Part shown: positions 1 through 9,895 of the stretch, piece by piece
How the letters are laid out: every line of letters starts with the position of its first letter
How positions within the stretch are numbered: position 1 is the first letter of the stretch
Assembly (NCBI GenBank): GCA_019058445.1
Contig: JAHPZA010000003.1
Location: forward strand, 513,516 to 577,515
Direction: 5' to 3'
Length of the DNA stretch: 64,000 nucleotides
From: Promethearchaeota archaeon
GTDB lineage: Archaea > Asgardarchaeota > Lokiarchaeia > Sigyniarchaeales > SOKP01
Program-made: the position numbers and the translations under genes
Notes under the pieces: generated by a model
Told to the model about the DNA's origin: nothing
Databases searched by the model: none
Seen by the model: the letters and a program-made list of their open reading frames with translations, nothing else

Positions 1-1346
1 CCTCCCCCAATGAGAATTATAAAAATTGGGATTAATGCCGTGTGGAGACGAATACCCCAAATAGCTAAATCCGTTTGGGAAGCACCTGGTATGGGATTAA
101 ATCCAGTAGCAATATGGACGGTTGTAAATATTATAGCTTGACAAATATATGATAATCTCACGAAAAACGTTCGGATTCCGAGAAATATTCCTTCTTCCCT
201 CGTTTTTCGTTCAATAACTATTTCATCTAATACATCGCTAAGCATAGCTAAGGATATAGCATATGTAGCCCCAATCCCCACTCCAACTAACAATGTACTA
301 ATAAAAGCACCCAATACATCGGAAACAAAAAGTAGAGGTACGGCAGCGGCGGCGGTAACTAGAAATCCAATAAAAAAAGTAATTCTGTTCCCTTTTCTAC
401 GTGCTAACATCACCCATAATGGAACAGAGACCAGGCTTCCTAAAAGTACCCCTGCTGTAAGAAAAACTTCAGAGCTAGCAGGTTGTTTTAGTATATATTG
501 ATTAAGATAAGGAATTGAAGCCACCATGACTACAACTAAAATTTGCCAACATGTATATGCTAGCACAAATGCCATGAAATTTCTTTTTTTTAACGCAAAC
601 CTTAGTACTTTCCAAAAAGATGCTTTTTCCTCTTCTTTTTTTCCTTCACTAGCCAATTGCATAGCTCTATCAATCATAGTTTGATTTTCTCGGGTCCCCG
701 GTATCATTAAAACTACACAAATTAATCCAACAATCATAATTATCGCTGCTGCAGTAAAATAGGATTGTTTATTACCATATGTAATAAATAGTGGAGGTAT
801 AAGAACACCGATTGCAACACCCACTAAACCTAAGATTGAACCAATCCCGCCAATTTTAGTGCGTTCATTCTGAGAACGAAAACGATCGGGAGCTTGCGCT
901 AAGAAATTAACATTCCACACTGATAAGAAAAAATCTATGAGACATGTTATAATTGTGAGATATAAGAAGATGAGTAATGCATCTTTGACTGGATCAACAT
1001 TAGGAGGCGCAAATAAGAGTAAAAAAAAGATACAATAGAGTATAGCTCCGATGAAGATCCATGGAAATCTCCTACCCCATCTTTTCCATAATATATTCGG
1101 CTTATCACTTAAATATCCGATAAATGGATCGTTGACCATGTTCCATATGCCATATATAATAAATGAGAGTAAGATAAAAAGCACTGGGAGCCCTACTTCT
1201 GTTTCATAGAAGATAAATGTTCTTGTATCAAACACTACTCCTATGAATGTAATAAGAAAATTACCTATAGCATATGATAATTGAATTCCAGTTGATGATG
1301 GTGCTTCAATACTTTCAGCCATTTTACTTTCTTTAATATTGTTCAT
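1..1346 (-). CDS. GPH-family MFS sugar:cation symporter (partial, C-terminus beyond window)
   Basis: An open reading frame runs from ATG at 1346 leftwards off the window edge (about 448 codons visible). The reading shows a polytopic membrane protein with the GPH (glycoside-pentoside-hexuronide, MFS_2) hallmark NMVNDPFIGYLSDKP after the second membrane segment, then WGRRFPW, and near the end HIATGFNP and WGIRLHTALIP. These motifs recur in the transporters at 6.4, 23-31 and 39 kb, so it is a paralogue. A second ATG eight codons in (MAESIEA) is an equally possible start. The family imports sugars or glycosides with Na+ or H+; the substrate cannot be read from sequence. It lies just downstream of the M28 peptidase on the same strand (46-base gap), so co-transcription is possible. 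Confidence 0.85.
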   Translation of the reverse strand, partial: MNNIKESKMAESIEAPSSTGIQLSYAIGNFLITFIGVVFDTRTFIFYETEVGLPVLFILLSFIIYGIWNMVNDPFIGYLSDKPNILWKRWGRRFPWIFIGAILYCIFFLLLFAPPNVDPVKDALLIFLYLTIITCLIDFFLSVWNVNFLAQAPDRFRSQNERTKIGGIGSILGLVGVAIGVLIPPLFITYGNKQSYFTAAAIIMIVGLICVVLMIPGTRENQTMIDRAMQLASEGKKEEEKASFWKVLRFALKKRNFMAFVLAYTCWQILVVVMVASIPYLNQYILKQPASSEVFLTAGVLLGSLVSVPLWVMLARRKGNRITFFIGFLVTAAAAVPLLFVSDVLGAFISTLLVGVGIGATYAISLAMLSDVLDEIVIERKTREEGIFLGIRTFFVRLSYICQAIIFTTVHIATGFNPIPGASQTDLAIWGIRLHTALIPIFIILIGG

Positions 1347-1392
1347 TCCTTATTTTCCTCTTAATTTCTATTATCCTTTATTGAAAGAAAGT

Positions 1393-3024
1393 TTATTTTT
1401 TAATTACTCTAACACAGCGTTTTTCAATTGATTTGTTTCCAAAATTATCCATAGCCGTGAGGGAGACCTCATATTTACCGGCCTTTTCATATGCATGCCG
1501 GGTTAAGAGCCTGGGACTCTTCTCTCCATCCCCAAAGTCCCATTCAAGTTCTAATAATATGCTTTCAGGTGCACTCATCACTGTCGGATAAAAAATAACA
1601 GAAAAACCTTCTGTAATGGGATAAGGAAGAATTGAAAATGAAATATGAGGTGAGGTCACTCCTTCTTTTTTGGTGATATATTTTTGCATATCTATTTCCT
1701 GAGCATCTGCCGAAATAATATCGGCAGCGGGAATTTCTTGAATTTTTTCAATGATATATGCGTGAGCTTTTGCGGTTCGTTCCAGCTGGTCAGGAGTACA
1801 TTTATCTATAGTATCATATTTAGTATGATAAAATACTGGTTTTCCAATGACCATTATTGAAGGAACATTGGCAAAAATGAATGGAGGTAAATCACTCACT
1901 GGGAGCTGTCTTGCTGAAACATACGCAGCGGGAAATAAATTATATTTGAACACCGCATCTTTTACTATTGGCCAGAGCAAAATATTATCTGATACAAACA
2001 GACCTCTTCTTTCGTCAAGGCCGGTTTCTACGACACCCCCTTCAACTTGATTATACCAGCCTTTTGATCCAAATCCATCCATCATAATAAAAGTGGCAAT
2101 TTTCTTTACCATCTCTGGATACATGGAATGAAATTGGAACGTTCCGACCAATCCACACTCATGACCCGTCCAACCAGCAAAAACAATAGTTTTATCCCTT
2201 TTTTCGAGAGGAATTTGAGCGAAGTATTTCGCAAGCGCAATTAAGCCAGCGTTAGCCCCTGCGTTGTCTACAGCTCCAGTAAATGTGCTGTCTACATGAG
2301 TTCCTATTAATATAATTTCATCTGTTCTTCCTGGTAGAGTTCCGAGTATCATACTACTTGGTGCCTTTTCTGTTTTTACATCTAAAGTAAATTTTACCAA
2401 AACCTCATCAGGTGTTTTTGTACATAATGCTCTTAGATATTGCCCATCAAAATTATTTACTGACAGTGCCGGTAATCTTCTTTTCCAACCCCTCACTTCA
2501 TCGACTCCGACATAAGATATCGAATCTAACGGAGAATTATTAGTAAAAATTGCTCCGAGAGCGCCTTTTTTCTTTGCTAAGTTTAGAGAATTAAACAAAT
2601 TAACTTGTTGAGAAGGTGCAAAATTTAATACCATGATTCCGTCTATAAGCACAATTTTATTCTTAACATCAATTTTCTCAAAATCTACGGAAGTTCCATA
2701 TCCCGCGTACACCATTTCGCCCTCTACTCCCTCAGGGGCGGTGGATCCACTAAGATGTACTGGAAATGTTTCAATGACTTGATCTGAAGGTATAGAAGGA
2801 GTTCCTTTAGCAATCAATTTCAGCTCCTGTTTTTCGGCCCACCAACGAGTAAATTTAAACGGATCTAATTTAACATCTGGCAATTTTGCTTCCTTTAATT
2901 TATTATAAATATAATTTTCCGCTTCTATAGCAATTTGAGTACCAGCTCTACGATAACCAAATTCACATAGTTCTTTCATAATTTGATACATTTCAGCACC
3001 AGAAATATTTTCATAATTAGACAT
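1393..3024 (-). CDS. M28-family zinc aminopeptidase with PA-like insert and C-terminal PKD domain
   Basis: The protein is 543 residues from ATG 3024. I prefer this start over the upstream TTG at 3039 because a GAGG ribosome-binding site sits just before it. The M28 metal site is visible: GTHVDS (His about 243), AVDNAG (Asp about 253), GHECG (Glu about 289) and the late HTKYDT. Residues about 85-210 resemble a protease-associated (PA) insert. The last 80 residues form a PKD domain (WDFGDGE, then HAYEKAGKYEVSLTAMD). The family removes N-terminal amino acids from peptides using two zincs. PKD domains usually occur in exported proteins, yet no signal peptide or membrane segment is visible, so location is uncertain. 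The family is clear; the substrate is unknown. Confidence 0.85.
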   Translation of the reverse strand: MSNYENISGAEMYQIMKELCEFGYRRAGTQIAIEAENYIYNKLKEAKLPDVKLDPFKFTRWWAEKQELKLIAKGTPSIPSDQVIETFPVHLSGSTAPEGVEGEMVYAGYGTSVDFEKIDVKNKIVLIDGIMVLNFAPSQQVNLFNSLNLAKKKGALGAIFTNNSPLDSISYVGVDEVRGWKRRLPALSVNNFDGQYLRALCTKTPDEVLVKFTLDVKTEKAPSSMILGTLPGRTDEIILIGTHVDSTFTGAVDNAGANAGLIALAKYFAQIPLEKRDKTIVFAGWTGHECGLVGTFQFHSMYPEMVKKIATFIMMDGFGSKGWYNQVEGGVVETGLDERRGLFVSDNILLWPIVKDAVFKYNLFPAAYVSARQLPVSDLPPFIFANVPSIMVIGKPVFYHTKYDTIDKCTPDQLERTAKAHAYIIEKIQEIPAADIISADAQEIDMQKYITKKEGVTSPHISFSILPYPITEGFSVIFYPTVMSAPESILLELEWDFGDGEKSPRLLTRHAYEKAGKYEVSLTAMDNFGNKSIEKRCVRVIKK

Positions 3025-3297
3025 TGGTTCTTTCCTCAAATAATAAGATATTTTAGAGTATTAATTATCATAAATTATTTTATAATTGGTTTAAGAGATT
3101 ATTAATATTTCTTTTCTTTTTCCAATTAATCATCTGAGATTTGAGGAAGAAAAACTATTTTATCGCTTATAAATTATCAATGCTAGATAAATTACCTTTA
3201 AATAAGAACCAATCACAATATAAAATAACGAAAAAATAATCGTAATAAGGTAAAAAATCTTAATTGAAAATATCGAAATTAATATGAGTACAAGTTG

Positions 3298-3732
3298 ATG
3301 AAAATGTCAGAAGAAAAACAAAAATCTAAACCAGTAAGGCTCAAAGGTTTTCCAATGCTTATAGGTAATCTTGTCAATTCTGTGAAGGATACTCCCGAAT
3401 GTAAGGATTTACTTGAAGGAATGAGAACCCGGGTACTTTTTAATAACTTAGAAGATAAACGATGGGCGTGTTTAGTCACAGTTGATAAAAACCAAATAAA
3501 AGTGGAAGGGATTAGAAAAGAGGGTAAAGACTCTCTTAGTCGTAAAAAACTCTTCTATTGGGGCTATTGGGAATTTCCAAATCTCCAAACAATGATGGGA
3601 GCGAGTAGTTGGAAATCTGGTAAATGGATTAGAAAGATGGGATCAGGGAAAGTGAAAGGGGCTTCGCAAATTGCATTAATTGGACAGATTCTAGCTTTGG
3701 CAAGACCTCCAGAGCCTCCTGCAGAAAAATAA
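3298..3732 (+). CDS. Small protein, possibly SCP2-like lipid-binding
   Basis: A 144-residue soluble basic protein starting at ATG 3298 (a TTG lies directly upstream and another ATG two codons later). It has no membrane segments and no cysteine motif. The order is a charged N-terminus, a strand-rich centre (RWACLVTVDKNQIKVEG), a Trp/Tyr-rich stretch (YWGYWEFP) and a C-terminal SGKVKGASQIALIGQILAL helix. That C-terminal pattern resembles SCP2 sterol-carrier domains, in which a similar helix closes a lipid-binding tunnel. The assignment is by pattern only and weak. The gene stands alone between the divergent M28 peptidase and the downstream FAD oxidoreductase, followed by a T-tract. Confidence 0.5.
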   Translation: MKMSEEKQKSKPVRLKGFPMLIGNLVNSVKDTPECKDLLEGMRTRVLFNNLEDKRWACLVTVDKNQIKVEGIRKEGKDSLSRKKLFYWGYWEFPNLQTMMGASSWKSGKWIRKMGSGKVKGASQIALIGQILALARPPEPPAEK

Positions 3733-3734
3733 TA

Positions 3735-3778
3735 ATATTTTTTTATAGAGAATTTTTTTCTTTCTTTTTTTATTTTCA
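3735..3778 (+). terminator. T-tract terminator after the SCP2-like gene
   Basis: Two long T runs follow the stop codon at 3730-3732 within 45 bases, with no hairpin. This is the usual form of intrinsic termination in archaea. Confidence 0.5.
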
Positions 3779-3849
3779 ATTTTTCCTAAGACGCTAAAAT
3801 CACAATTGATTATAGAAAAATTAGTATTTAATGTAAGCATCATTTTACT

Positions 3850-3861
3850 TGGTATATAAGA
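3850..3861 (+). promoter_or_regulatory. TATA-like promoter of the FAD oxidoreductase gene
   Basis: The sequence GGTATATAAGAA is centred about 40 bases before ATG 3896. An archaeal TATA box normally lies 25-30 bases before the transcript start, which would give a short leader of about 10-15 bases. No Shine-Dalgarno motif precedes the ATG, consistent with that. Confidence 0.45.
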
Positions 3862-3895
3862 ATTTTAATTAGATTAAAGAAAATACAGTAGTATA

Positions 3896-5449
3896 ATGAA
3901 AGTTATTGTTATTGGCTCGGGTATATCCGGAGCAACTTCTGCAGCCTTATTAGCAAAGGAGGGGCATTCGGTGATCGTGTATGAGCAGCATGAAAAAATT
4001 GGAGGAATAACAGCAACCATCGAGCAAGATGGATATAGATGGGATTGGGGACAAATGATTGTTCCAGATTTAAGTGATAATGAACCGGGGCGGCTTGTTC
4101 TTGAAAAATTAGGCATTTCCGAAAAAATAAAAACAATTAAAGGCTATAGAGAAAATTATTTTCCTGATTTTAGAATTCGCAAACCTCAAAAGTTTAAAGG
4201 AATTTATTGGCGAAAAGAGTATTTTAAGGAGCTATTTCCTGAAGATGCGAAAGGTATAGATAAATATTATAAAATATACAATCGAATTCATGACCTCACT
4301 GGGCTGTTTAATAAGCCAGGACTATTGGCAAAGCTTAAACTATTTTTAAAATTCCTGCCAATAATGGGCAAGAAAAATTGGAGTGCCCAACAACTTATGG
4401 ATTACTGTTTTTCAAACAAAAAGCTTCAGGCTGTTTTTATTGGGATTCTTGCGGATTATGTCGCCTCACCAGAGGTTTTTCCGGGTTTAATCATCCCCAT
4501 AATAAATGCAGAGTCTCAATATGATGAAAGAGTTCCATTAGATTATGGAAAACATGAGCATAGGTCATCATGGACATTTATTGAAAATGGATGTATAGAA
4601 TTAATAAATGCGATAGTTGGTGTGATAACAAAATGTGGTGGCAAGATAATCACTAACATGGCAGTATCAAAAATTTTGATTGAAAGCGGTAAAGGAAAAG
4701 GAGTTATTACATCTGATGGAAAAGTACATGAAGCTGATGTTGTAGTGGCAAGTGGTGGCGCAAAAGAACTGTTTTTAGATCTTATTGAAGCAAAATATCT
4801 TCCCAATGATTTTATTAACACATATATAAATAATTTATTTACCACCGAATCTGTTTTTATGGTGCATTTAGGCGTTGATTATGATCCTTCCGTCCATCAA
4901 AATGGTGCGGCTCTCTGTTACTATTATTTAACTTATGATATTAACGAAAGTATTAAGGAATGCCAAAAAGGAATATATCATGAAGGAAAAGATGGTTTTT
5001 TAGTATATATTCCATCAGTCCATTCACCTAATATGGCCCCTCCGGGACACCATGCAGTTACAGTTTATACAATTGCTCCGAATAATCTTATCAACGGAAA
5101 TTGGGAGGATAAAAAAGAAGAATGGTCTGAAAAACTCCTTGATATTGCAGAAAAACATGTTCCCGGATTACGTGAGCATACCAAGACGAAAATTATATTG
5201 ACGCCGGAAGATTTCAAAAACAGGACGTATCTTAAGCATCATGCATTTGGTGGTACAGTCCCCCATTTAACAATACCCCCGCCACCGCATAAGTCGCCTA
5301 TAGAGGGGCTTTGGTTTGTTGGCGCTCAAAGTGAAACTTATGGGGGGGTTATTGGAGGGATGACTGGAGCCGATAACGTGGTTAAAATGATGTTAAAAGA
5401 AATGAATTCGAAAACAACTAAACAGACTTTCAAAAGTTTTTCTAAATAA
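3896..5449 (+). CDS. CrtI/phytoene-desaturase-like FAD-dependent oxidoreductase
   Basis: A 517-residue protein opening with the FAD-binding Rossmann motif (VIVIGSGISGATSA), followed by an acidic residue in VYEQHEKIGG. The C-terminal FAD motif reads GLWFVGAQSETYGGVIGG. This layout is typical of the phytoene desaturase/carotenoid isomerase/all-trans-retinol saturase group. Family members oxidise, isomerise or saturate C=C bonds in isoprenoids and other hydrophobic substrates. In archaea such enzymes also include relatives that handle polyprenyl lipids, so carotenoid synthesis should not be assumed; no phytoene synthase is nearby. The gene appears monocistronic, with its own TATA box. Confidence 0.8.
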   Translation: MKVIVIGSGISGATSAALLAKEGHSVIVYEQHEKIGGITATIEQDGYRWDWGQMIVPDLSDNEPGRLVLEKLGISEKIKTIKGYRENYFPDFRIRKPQKFKGIYWRKEYFKELFPEDAKGIDKYYKIYNRIHDLTGLFNKPGLLAKLKLFLKFLPIMGKKNWSAQQLMDYCFSNKKLQAVFIGILADYVASPEVFPGLIIPIINAESQYDERVPLDYGKHEHRSSWTFIENGCIELINAIVGVITKCGGKIITNMAVSKILIESGKGKGVITSDGKVHEADVVVASGGAKELFLDLIEAKYLPNDFINTYINNLFTTESVFMVHLGVDYDPSVHQNGAALCYYYLTYDINESIKECQKGIYHEGKDGFLVYIPSVHSPNMAPPGHHAVTVYTIAPNNLINGNWEDKKEEWSEKLLDIAEKHVPGLREHTKTKIILTPEDFKNRTYLKHHAFGGTVPHLTIPPPPHKSPIEGLWFVGAQSETYGGVIGGMTGADNVVKMMLKEMNSKTTKQTFKSFSK

Positions 5450-5565
5450 ATTCCTTTACAACTTTAATCATTAAAGGTTTATAGATGAATTTTGATTAAA
5501 CAGAACTATAAAAGTAAATTTTTAATTATTCAAACACAAAAGGAAATAAAAGAGGAAGAAAAGAT

Positions 5566-6393
5566 ATGGAATTAAAGTATGATCTAGAATCAATAACATC
5601 TCATACAGTTGCAAATACAACTGGTATAGGTCGTGGAAATGCTGGAGCAATTTCTTTACGAAATTTCACAATTGCTATAGATTCCACGATATATGCCAAA
5701 ACTGCCCAAATATTCCGCTATAATCTGGAGAAACATTTTAATTTGCCAATCAAATTTCTTATTTTTACCCATTACCATGCAGATCATATTTTTGGAATTG
5801 GACCGTTTACCGATGTAGTAACAATTAGTAGTGAGCAAATGATAAGAAATATGAAATCAAAAAGCATTAAAGACCAGTATGAAATCAGGGTTAAAGAGTT
5901 TCAAAAAGAAGATCCCTTGGCTGAAGGTGTAGAATTTAAATTGCCAAATATTGGATTTAATGAGAAACTAATAATTTATGATGAAGATTTACACATCGAG
6001 GTATTACATACAGGGGGCCACACATCTGGAACCAGTATTGTATATTTTCCCTATGAAAAAGTTGTTTTTGCTGGTGATTTGATTTTTGCTAATTATTTTC
6101 CGTATGCAGGTGATCCTACATGCAATCCAAATAAGTATATTGAAGCCCTTGAAATAATGAAGAGCTTAAATGCAGAAATTATAATTCCAGGTCATGGAGT
6201 TGTATTAAAGGGTAAAAACGCTTTGGATATATATATTGAATTTTTCAAAAATTTTCGAAAATCTATAAAGAATGCTATTAAAGAAAATGTTTCTCCCGAA
6301 AAGGTAGAGATTCCACATACATTTGATACTTTTCGTGATGAATTAAAAACAAGATCGATAGAGCACTGGTACAAATTCTTTCAAAATGAATAA
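5566..6393 (+). CDS. Metallo-beta-lactamase-fold hydrolase
   Basis: A 275-residue protein starting at ATG 5566 with a GAGGAAG ribosome-binding site just upstream. The zinc motif HxHxDH is FTHYHADH (His69, His71, Asp73, His74). Later ligands are HTGGHTSG, AGDLIF and the terminal IIPGHG. The fold is shared by thioesterases, lactonases, glyoxalase II and quinone-degrading enzymes, and the sequence does not separate these. It is convergent with the GPH transporter gene at 6434. A second MBL protein at 38458 is only distantly similar. Confidence 0.85.
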   Translation: MELKYDLESITSHTVANTTGIGRGNAGAISLRNFTIAIDSTIYAKTAQIFRYNLEKHFNLPIKFLIFTHYHADHIFGIGPFTDVVTISSEQMIRNMKSKSIKDQYEIRVKEFQKEDPLAEGVEFKLPNIGFNEKLIIYDEDLHIEVLHTGGHTSGTSIVYFPYEKVVFAGDLIFANYFPYAGDPTCNPNKYIEALEIMKSLNAEIIIPGHGVVLKGKNALDIYIEFFKNFRKSIKNAIKENVSPEKVEIPHTFDTFRDELKTRSIEHWYKFFQNE

Positions 6394-6433
6394 GATATAA
6401 TGCCGAAGTGCAGCATTCATATTTGGAATTTAA

Positions 6434-7825
6434 TTAGATATTCCCTCTTTTTTCTTGATGTATTCTATCAATCTCATTTTTGATTTGTTCATATCTTTCT
6501 TTATTGATGGGAAATTTTAACATTGATAGAACTCCGATTAATAACACAACAGCCGGAAAGATAAACATTAAACTTCGAAGCCCAAGAATAGTTTCTTCAG
6601 TAGCTAATTTGGGGTTAAATACCGTCCATCCGATAATGTTAAAAACAAAGCTTATAGATAAGAATACAGCAATTATAGTCAGTCTATTCATCAAAATTAA
6701 AGATCCCATATATGCGCCTTCTCTTCGAATTCCCGTTATTAATTCATCTTCATCAATAATCGCAGAGGCGGCTATAATACGAAAAAACATTGCTCCAGAG
6801 ATTCCCAAACCCACAAAAATGTAAGCGATAAATGCTCCTATGATATCATTAATAAACATAAAAGGAACTAAGGTTATAATAAAACTGATTAATGCTATTA
6901 TCATACCATTCTTCACTCCAAACTTTAATGATATATATCTCCAAAATACTGTAAATAGTGCAGCAGAAATAAACGAAACTCCTAAAAGGAGGGATAAGAT
7001 AAAGGAATTTTCAATATGTAATACAAATCTTCCATATAAAGGAGTAATTACTGGTAAAATACCAAATACATAATAAATTGTAAAGTAGGCAACAAGATTT
7101 TTTCGAAAAGCCTTGTTATTCAATGAAATTTTTATTGAGGATATTATGGGAGGGGCTTTTTCAGAATCCTTTAAGTATTCCAATCGCTCTTTAATCCCAA
7201 ATTTAATAAATATTCCACCGGAAATTCCAACAATGATCGCCATAAATATACCCGCATAAATATAGTTCACAGCGTATTTTGAATCAGTATAATTGGGAAT
7301 GAAAAAGCTTGGAGCTAAATATGCAAAGATTAATGCTATTATTCCAATGATTTGAATAATATTATTGGCTCTTGCTCTTTCTTCTAAATTTTGATACATT
7401 TCAGGAAATAAAGCCATTGTATTCAAGCTATACATGTTAAAGAAAAACTCAAATAAAAAAATCATAATAAGAAAATAAATAAAGATTGTAATCTCAGGTC
7501 CTGCCGGCGGAATCCATAAAAATATTAATATGATAGAGGTGGGTATTATTCCTACAATTATATATGGTTTTCTCCTCCCCCATTTCGATTTGGTTCGGTC
7601 TGAGAGGGCTCCTAATAATGGATTATTAATTAGGTCCCATAATGACCTTAAAATAAATCCTAACGTGATCCAATTAATATTTAAGCCAACAATAGTAAAG
7701 TAAAAGGTGAATAATAAAAATGAAATAAATTGAGATGCTACAACATCGGCAAAATAAGCATTACTATATGCCAATATATCGGTGGTCGAGTGTTCCTGTT
7801 TAGTTTTATCTTTTGTAATGTTCAT
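6434..7825 (-). CDS. GPH-family MFS sugar:cation symporter
   Basis: A 463-residue, roughly 12-TM protein. Family signatures are a DLINNPLLGALSDRTKSKWGRRKPY loop between membrane segments 2 and 3, and an acidic DEDELITGIRREGAYMG loop in the second half. The latter also appears in the transporter at 39354 (DEDELKHGSRREGMFLG), so these two form a subgroup apart from the 23-31 kb paralogues. The likely role is cation-coupled import of a glycoside or another small solute. It has its own ATG and is flanked by convergent MBL and upstream TPR genes on the same strand. Confidence 0.85.
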   Translation of the reverse strand: MNITKDKTKQEHSTTDILAYSNAYFADVVASQFISFLLFTFYFTIVGLNINWITLGFILRSLWDLINNPLLGALSDRTKSKWGRRKPYIIVGIIPTSIILIFLWIPPAGPEITIFIYFLIMIFLFEFFFNMYSLNTMALFPEMYQNLEERARANNIIQIIGIIALIFAYLAPSFFIPNYTDSKYAVNYIYAGIFMAIIVGISGGIFIKFGIKERLEYLKDSEKAPPIISSIKISLNNKAFRKNLVAYFTIYYVFGILPVITPLYGRFVLHIENSFILSLLLGVSFISAALFTVFWRYISLKFGVKNGMIIALISFIITLVPFMFINDIIGAFIAYIFVGLGISGAMFFRIIAASAIIDEDELITGIRREGAYMGSLILMNRLTIIAVFLSISFVFNIIGWTVFNPKLATEETILGLRSLMFIFPAVVLLIGVLSMLKFPINKERYEQIKNEIDRIHQEKRGNI

Positions 7826-7979
7826 TTATATTTACAAATTTGTTTAAATATTTTAATTGGCTAATTTTATGCATATATTTAATTAATACTATTATATTAA
7901 TTTCATTTAATATAAAGTGAATAAAAATAAGAACTTAATTTTGTTCACAGAGATATGATCAAATAGAAAATAAACTAAT

Positions 7980-8873
7980 CTATTCATTCATTTGTTTTTT
8001 CAATTTCTTTAGGTATACCTTTGCTGCTTTATCCTTTGGGTCGATTTTCAGTGCATTTTCAATGCATTCCAAGGCTTTCTGAGGATCCCCCGTATTATTA
8101 TATGCGATTCCTAAATTATAAAATGCCGTGGAATTATTAGAATCGGTCTGAATAGCCTTTTCATAACACTCGATAGCTCTTTCGATCTTGCCAATATCTT
8201 TATAAGCAAACCCTAAATTATTCCACACTTCTGATACGTTTGGATCCAGACTTACTGATTTTTCAAAACTCTCAATAGCTTTTAATTTCTTTTCCAATCT
8301 ATAATAAGATTCTCCCATTTCATACCATATTACGGCATCATCAGGATCCAATCTAATTGATCTATTAAAACTGTCTATAGCATTCTTGAAATTTCCAGCA
8401 CTTTTATAGATACGGCCTATATTTTTCCAAGCATTCACATATTTTGAATCTAGCTTAGTTACTTTATTGAAGCTCTCTACAGCTTTTTGCCCATCGTGGG
8501 TTTTGAGATATGCCAGTCCTAAGTGAAACCAGGCATTTTTGTCCTTTGCATCAAGATTCACTGCTTGTGTAAAGTATTCAATTGCTTTTTTATAATTTTC
8601 TAATTTACTATATCCTATTCCACAATTAAACCATGCTATTTGATCTTGGGGGTTAATTGCAATAGCTTTATCGCAACTTTGAACTAACATTTTATAATTT
8701 CCTACATTCTCATATGCTGCACCGAGATTAATCCATATATCGCTACTTTCGGGATAAATTTTAGCTGCATTTTTGAAAGCATTAATGGCCTCTTTAAACT
8801 TTCCAGAATCAAAATAATTAACTCCGGCAGTAACCCATTCTGAACCCGTTTTCCCTTCAATTTTTTTTGACAT
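7980..8873 (-). CDS. Tetratricopeptide repeat (TPR) protein
   Basis: A 297-residue soluble protein built almost entirely of eight or more 34-residue TPR units. Repeats show the usual W/G/Y, A and P positions, for example AWFNCGIGYSKLENYKKAIEYF and AWFHLGLAYLKTHDGQKAVESF. No signal peptide, membrane segment or enzymatic domain is present. TPR superhelices act as protein-protein scaffolds, and such proteins are abundant in Asgard genomes. No partner can be read from the neighbours. Confidence 0.9.
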   Translation of the reverse strand: MSKKIEGKTGSEWVTAGVNYFDSGKFKEAINAFKNAAKIYPESSDIWINLGAAYENVGNYKMLVQSCDKAIAINPQDQIAWFNCGIGYSKLENYKKAIEYFTQAVNLDAKDKNAWFHLGLAYLKTHDGQKAVESFNKVTKLDSKYVNAWKNIGRIYKSAGNFKNAIDSFNRSIRLDPDDAVIWYEMGESYYRLEKKLKAIESFEKSVSLDPNVSEVWNNLGFAYKDIGKIERAIECYEKAIQTDSNNSTAFYNLGIAYNNTGDPQKALECIENALKIDPKDKAAKVYLKKLKKQMNE

Positions 8874-9043
8874 ATGAAATCAAAATCTCTAATAAGAATC
8901 ATCTTATAAAACTTTAATTTTTTAGAAAGAATAAACTCAAAAACTGAATTTTAGGCTGGATATCACTAAGATAAAATAATAGTATACAATTTGAAAAAAA
9001 TGAACCTTATGATGGATGGAATTTAAATGACTGCTATGGATAC

Positions 9044-9769
9044 TCAAATACTTGAAATTTCATTCACTAGTGTTGCTCCACAGTGTTTGCAATATTTATC
9101 ATTTAGGTTTATTCGTTTACCACAGGAAGAACAGGTTTTAAATTTAAACTGCGTTAACCACATTCTGCAAGCTATACAAAAATTAGCTGTAGCTCGATTC
9201 TCCATTCCGCATCTAGGGCAGATAATTTTACCAGGTTGTTCTTGAAACTCTCGAGACATATCTATGCTGCTTCCAGTTTTTTTTAAAAAAATTTGTGAGG
9301 GCGGTATGTCAGATTGTTCTACTGGAAGAATACAAATAGCGTCCTTGCTATGTGTTCCGACGTTTGATATTAATCCCGTTTTTTGCAAAAAGAACAAAGC
9401 TAAGTGCCAATCCCTATATTTTTTTCCTTTTATTGGCTTCCATTTTGAAGGAAGCTGAATTACAAAACCAATTTCAATTTTTTCACCGGATTTTATAAAT
9501 TGGGGATGTTCTAAACGGTATTTTTTAAGAAAGATACTTTGCTCCATCCAACGTTTACGAGTAAAAAGACTATCTGGATCATGTTCGGATAGTCTTTCAT
9601 AATGTTCGAATCTTGAAAGTAATTCTATATATACCTTTTTCAACTTTTTTTCTTTGTTTCCTGTATTACTTAGAGTAATCTTACCCGAAAGTGTATCATT
9701 AGGATATACTATCGAAGGAGGATCATAAATCTCATATGTTATGTGTATTTTTGAAGTAATAGATCCCAC
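9044..9769 (-). CDS. Arrestin-like domain protein with two C-terminal zinc ribbons
   Basis: A 241-residue protein starting with GTG at 9769; no nearby ATG is in frame. Residues 1-150 look like an arrestin N-type/Spo0M-like beta-sandwich: ITYEIYDPPSIVYPNDTLSGKITL, KVYIELLSRFEHYE, and EIGFVIQLPSKWKP. The C-terminus has two treble-clef or ribbon modules, CPRCG..NFCIAC and CSSCG..KYCKHCG, giving four CxxC knuckles. Arrestin/Vps26 folds act as cargo adaptors in eukaryotic trafficking and as Spo0M-type proteins in bacteria. A role as an adaptor here is inference. The gene stands alone. Confidence 0.65.
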   Translation of the reverse strand: MGSITSKIHITYEIYDPPSIVYPNDTLSGKITLSNTGNKEKKLKKVYIELLSRFEHYERLSEHDPDSLFTRKRWMEQSIFLKKYRLEHPQFIKSGEKIEIGFVIQLPSKWKPIKGKKYRDWHLALFFLQKTGLISNVGTHSKDAICILPVEQSDIPPSQIFLKKTGSSIDMSREFQEQPGKIICPRCGMENRATANFCIACRMWLTQFKFKTCSSCGKRINLNDKYCKHCGATLVNEISSI

Positions 9770-9895
9770 TACTTACTGTATAAAAATCTTTTATAGAATG
9801 ATTATAAAATGGTTTTTCGAATTTATATAAATTTTTGTCAAATTTAAAATTATTTTTAAAACTTAAGGGAAAAAAAGAAAAAGTGGATTTTTATT

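Noticed and set aside
5228..5530. CRISPR, tRNA, rRNA or insertion sequence anywhere in the window (intergenic gaps such as this checked by eye)
   Set aside because: No direct-repeat arrays, T-loop motifs outside genes, transposase frames or inverted terminal repeats were seen.
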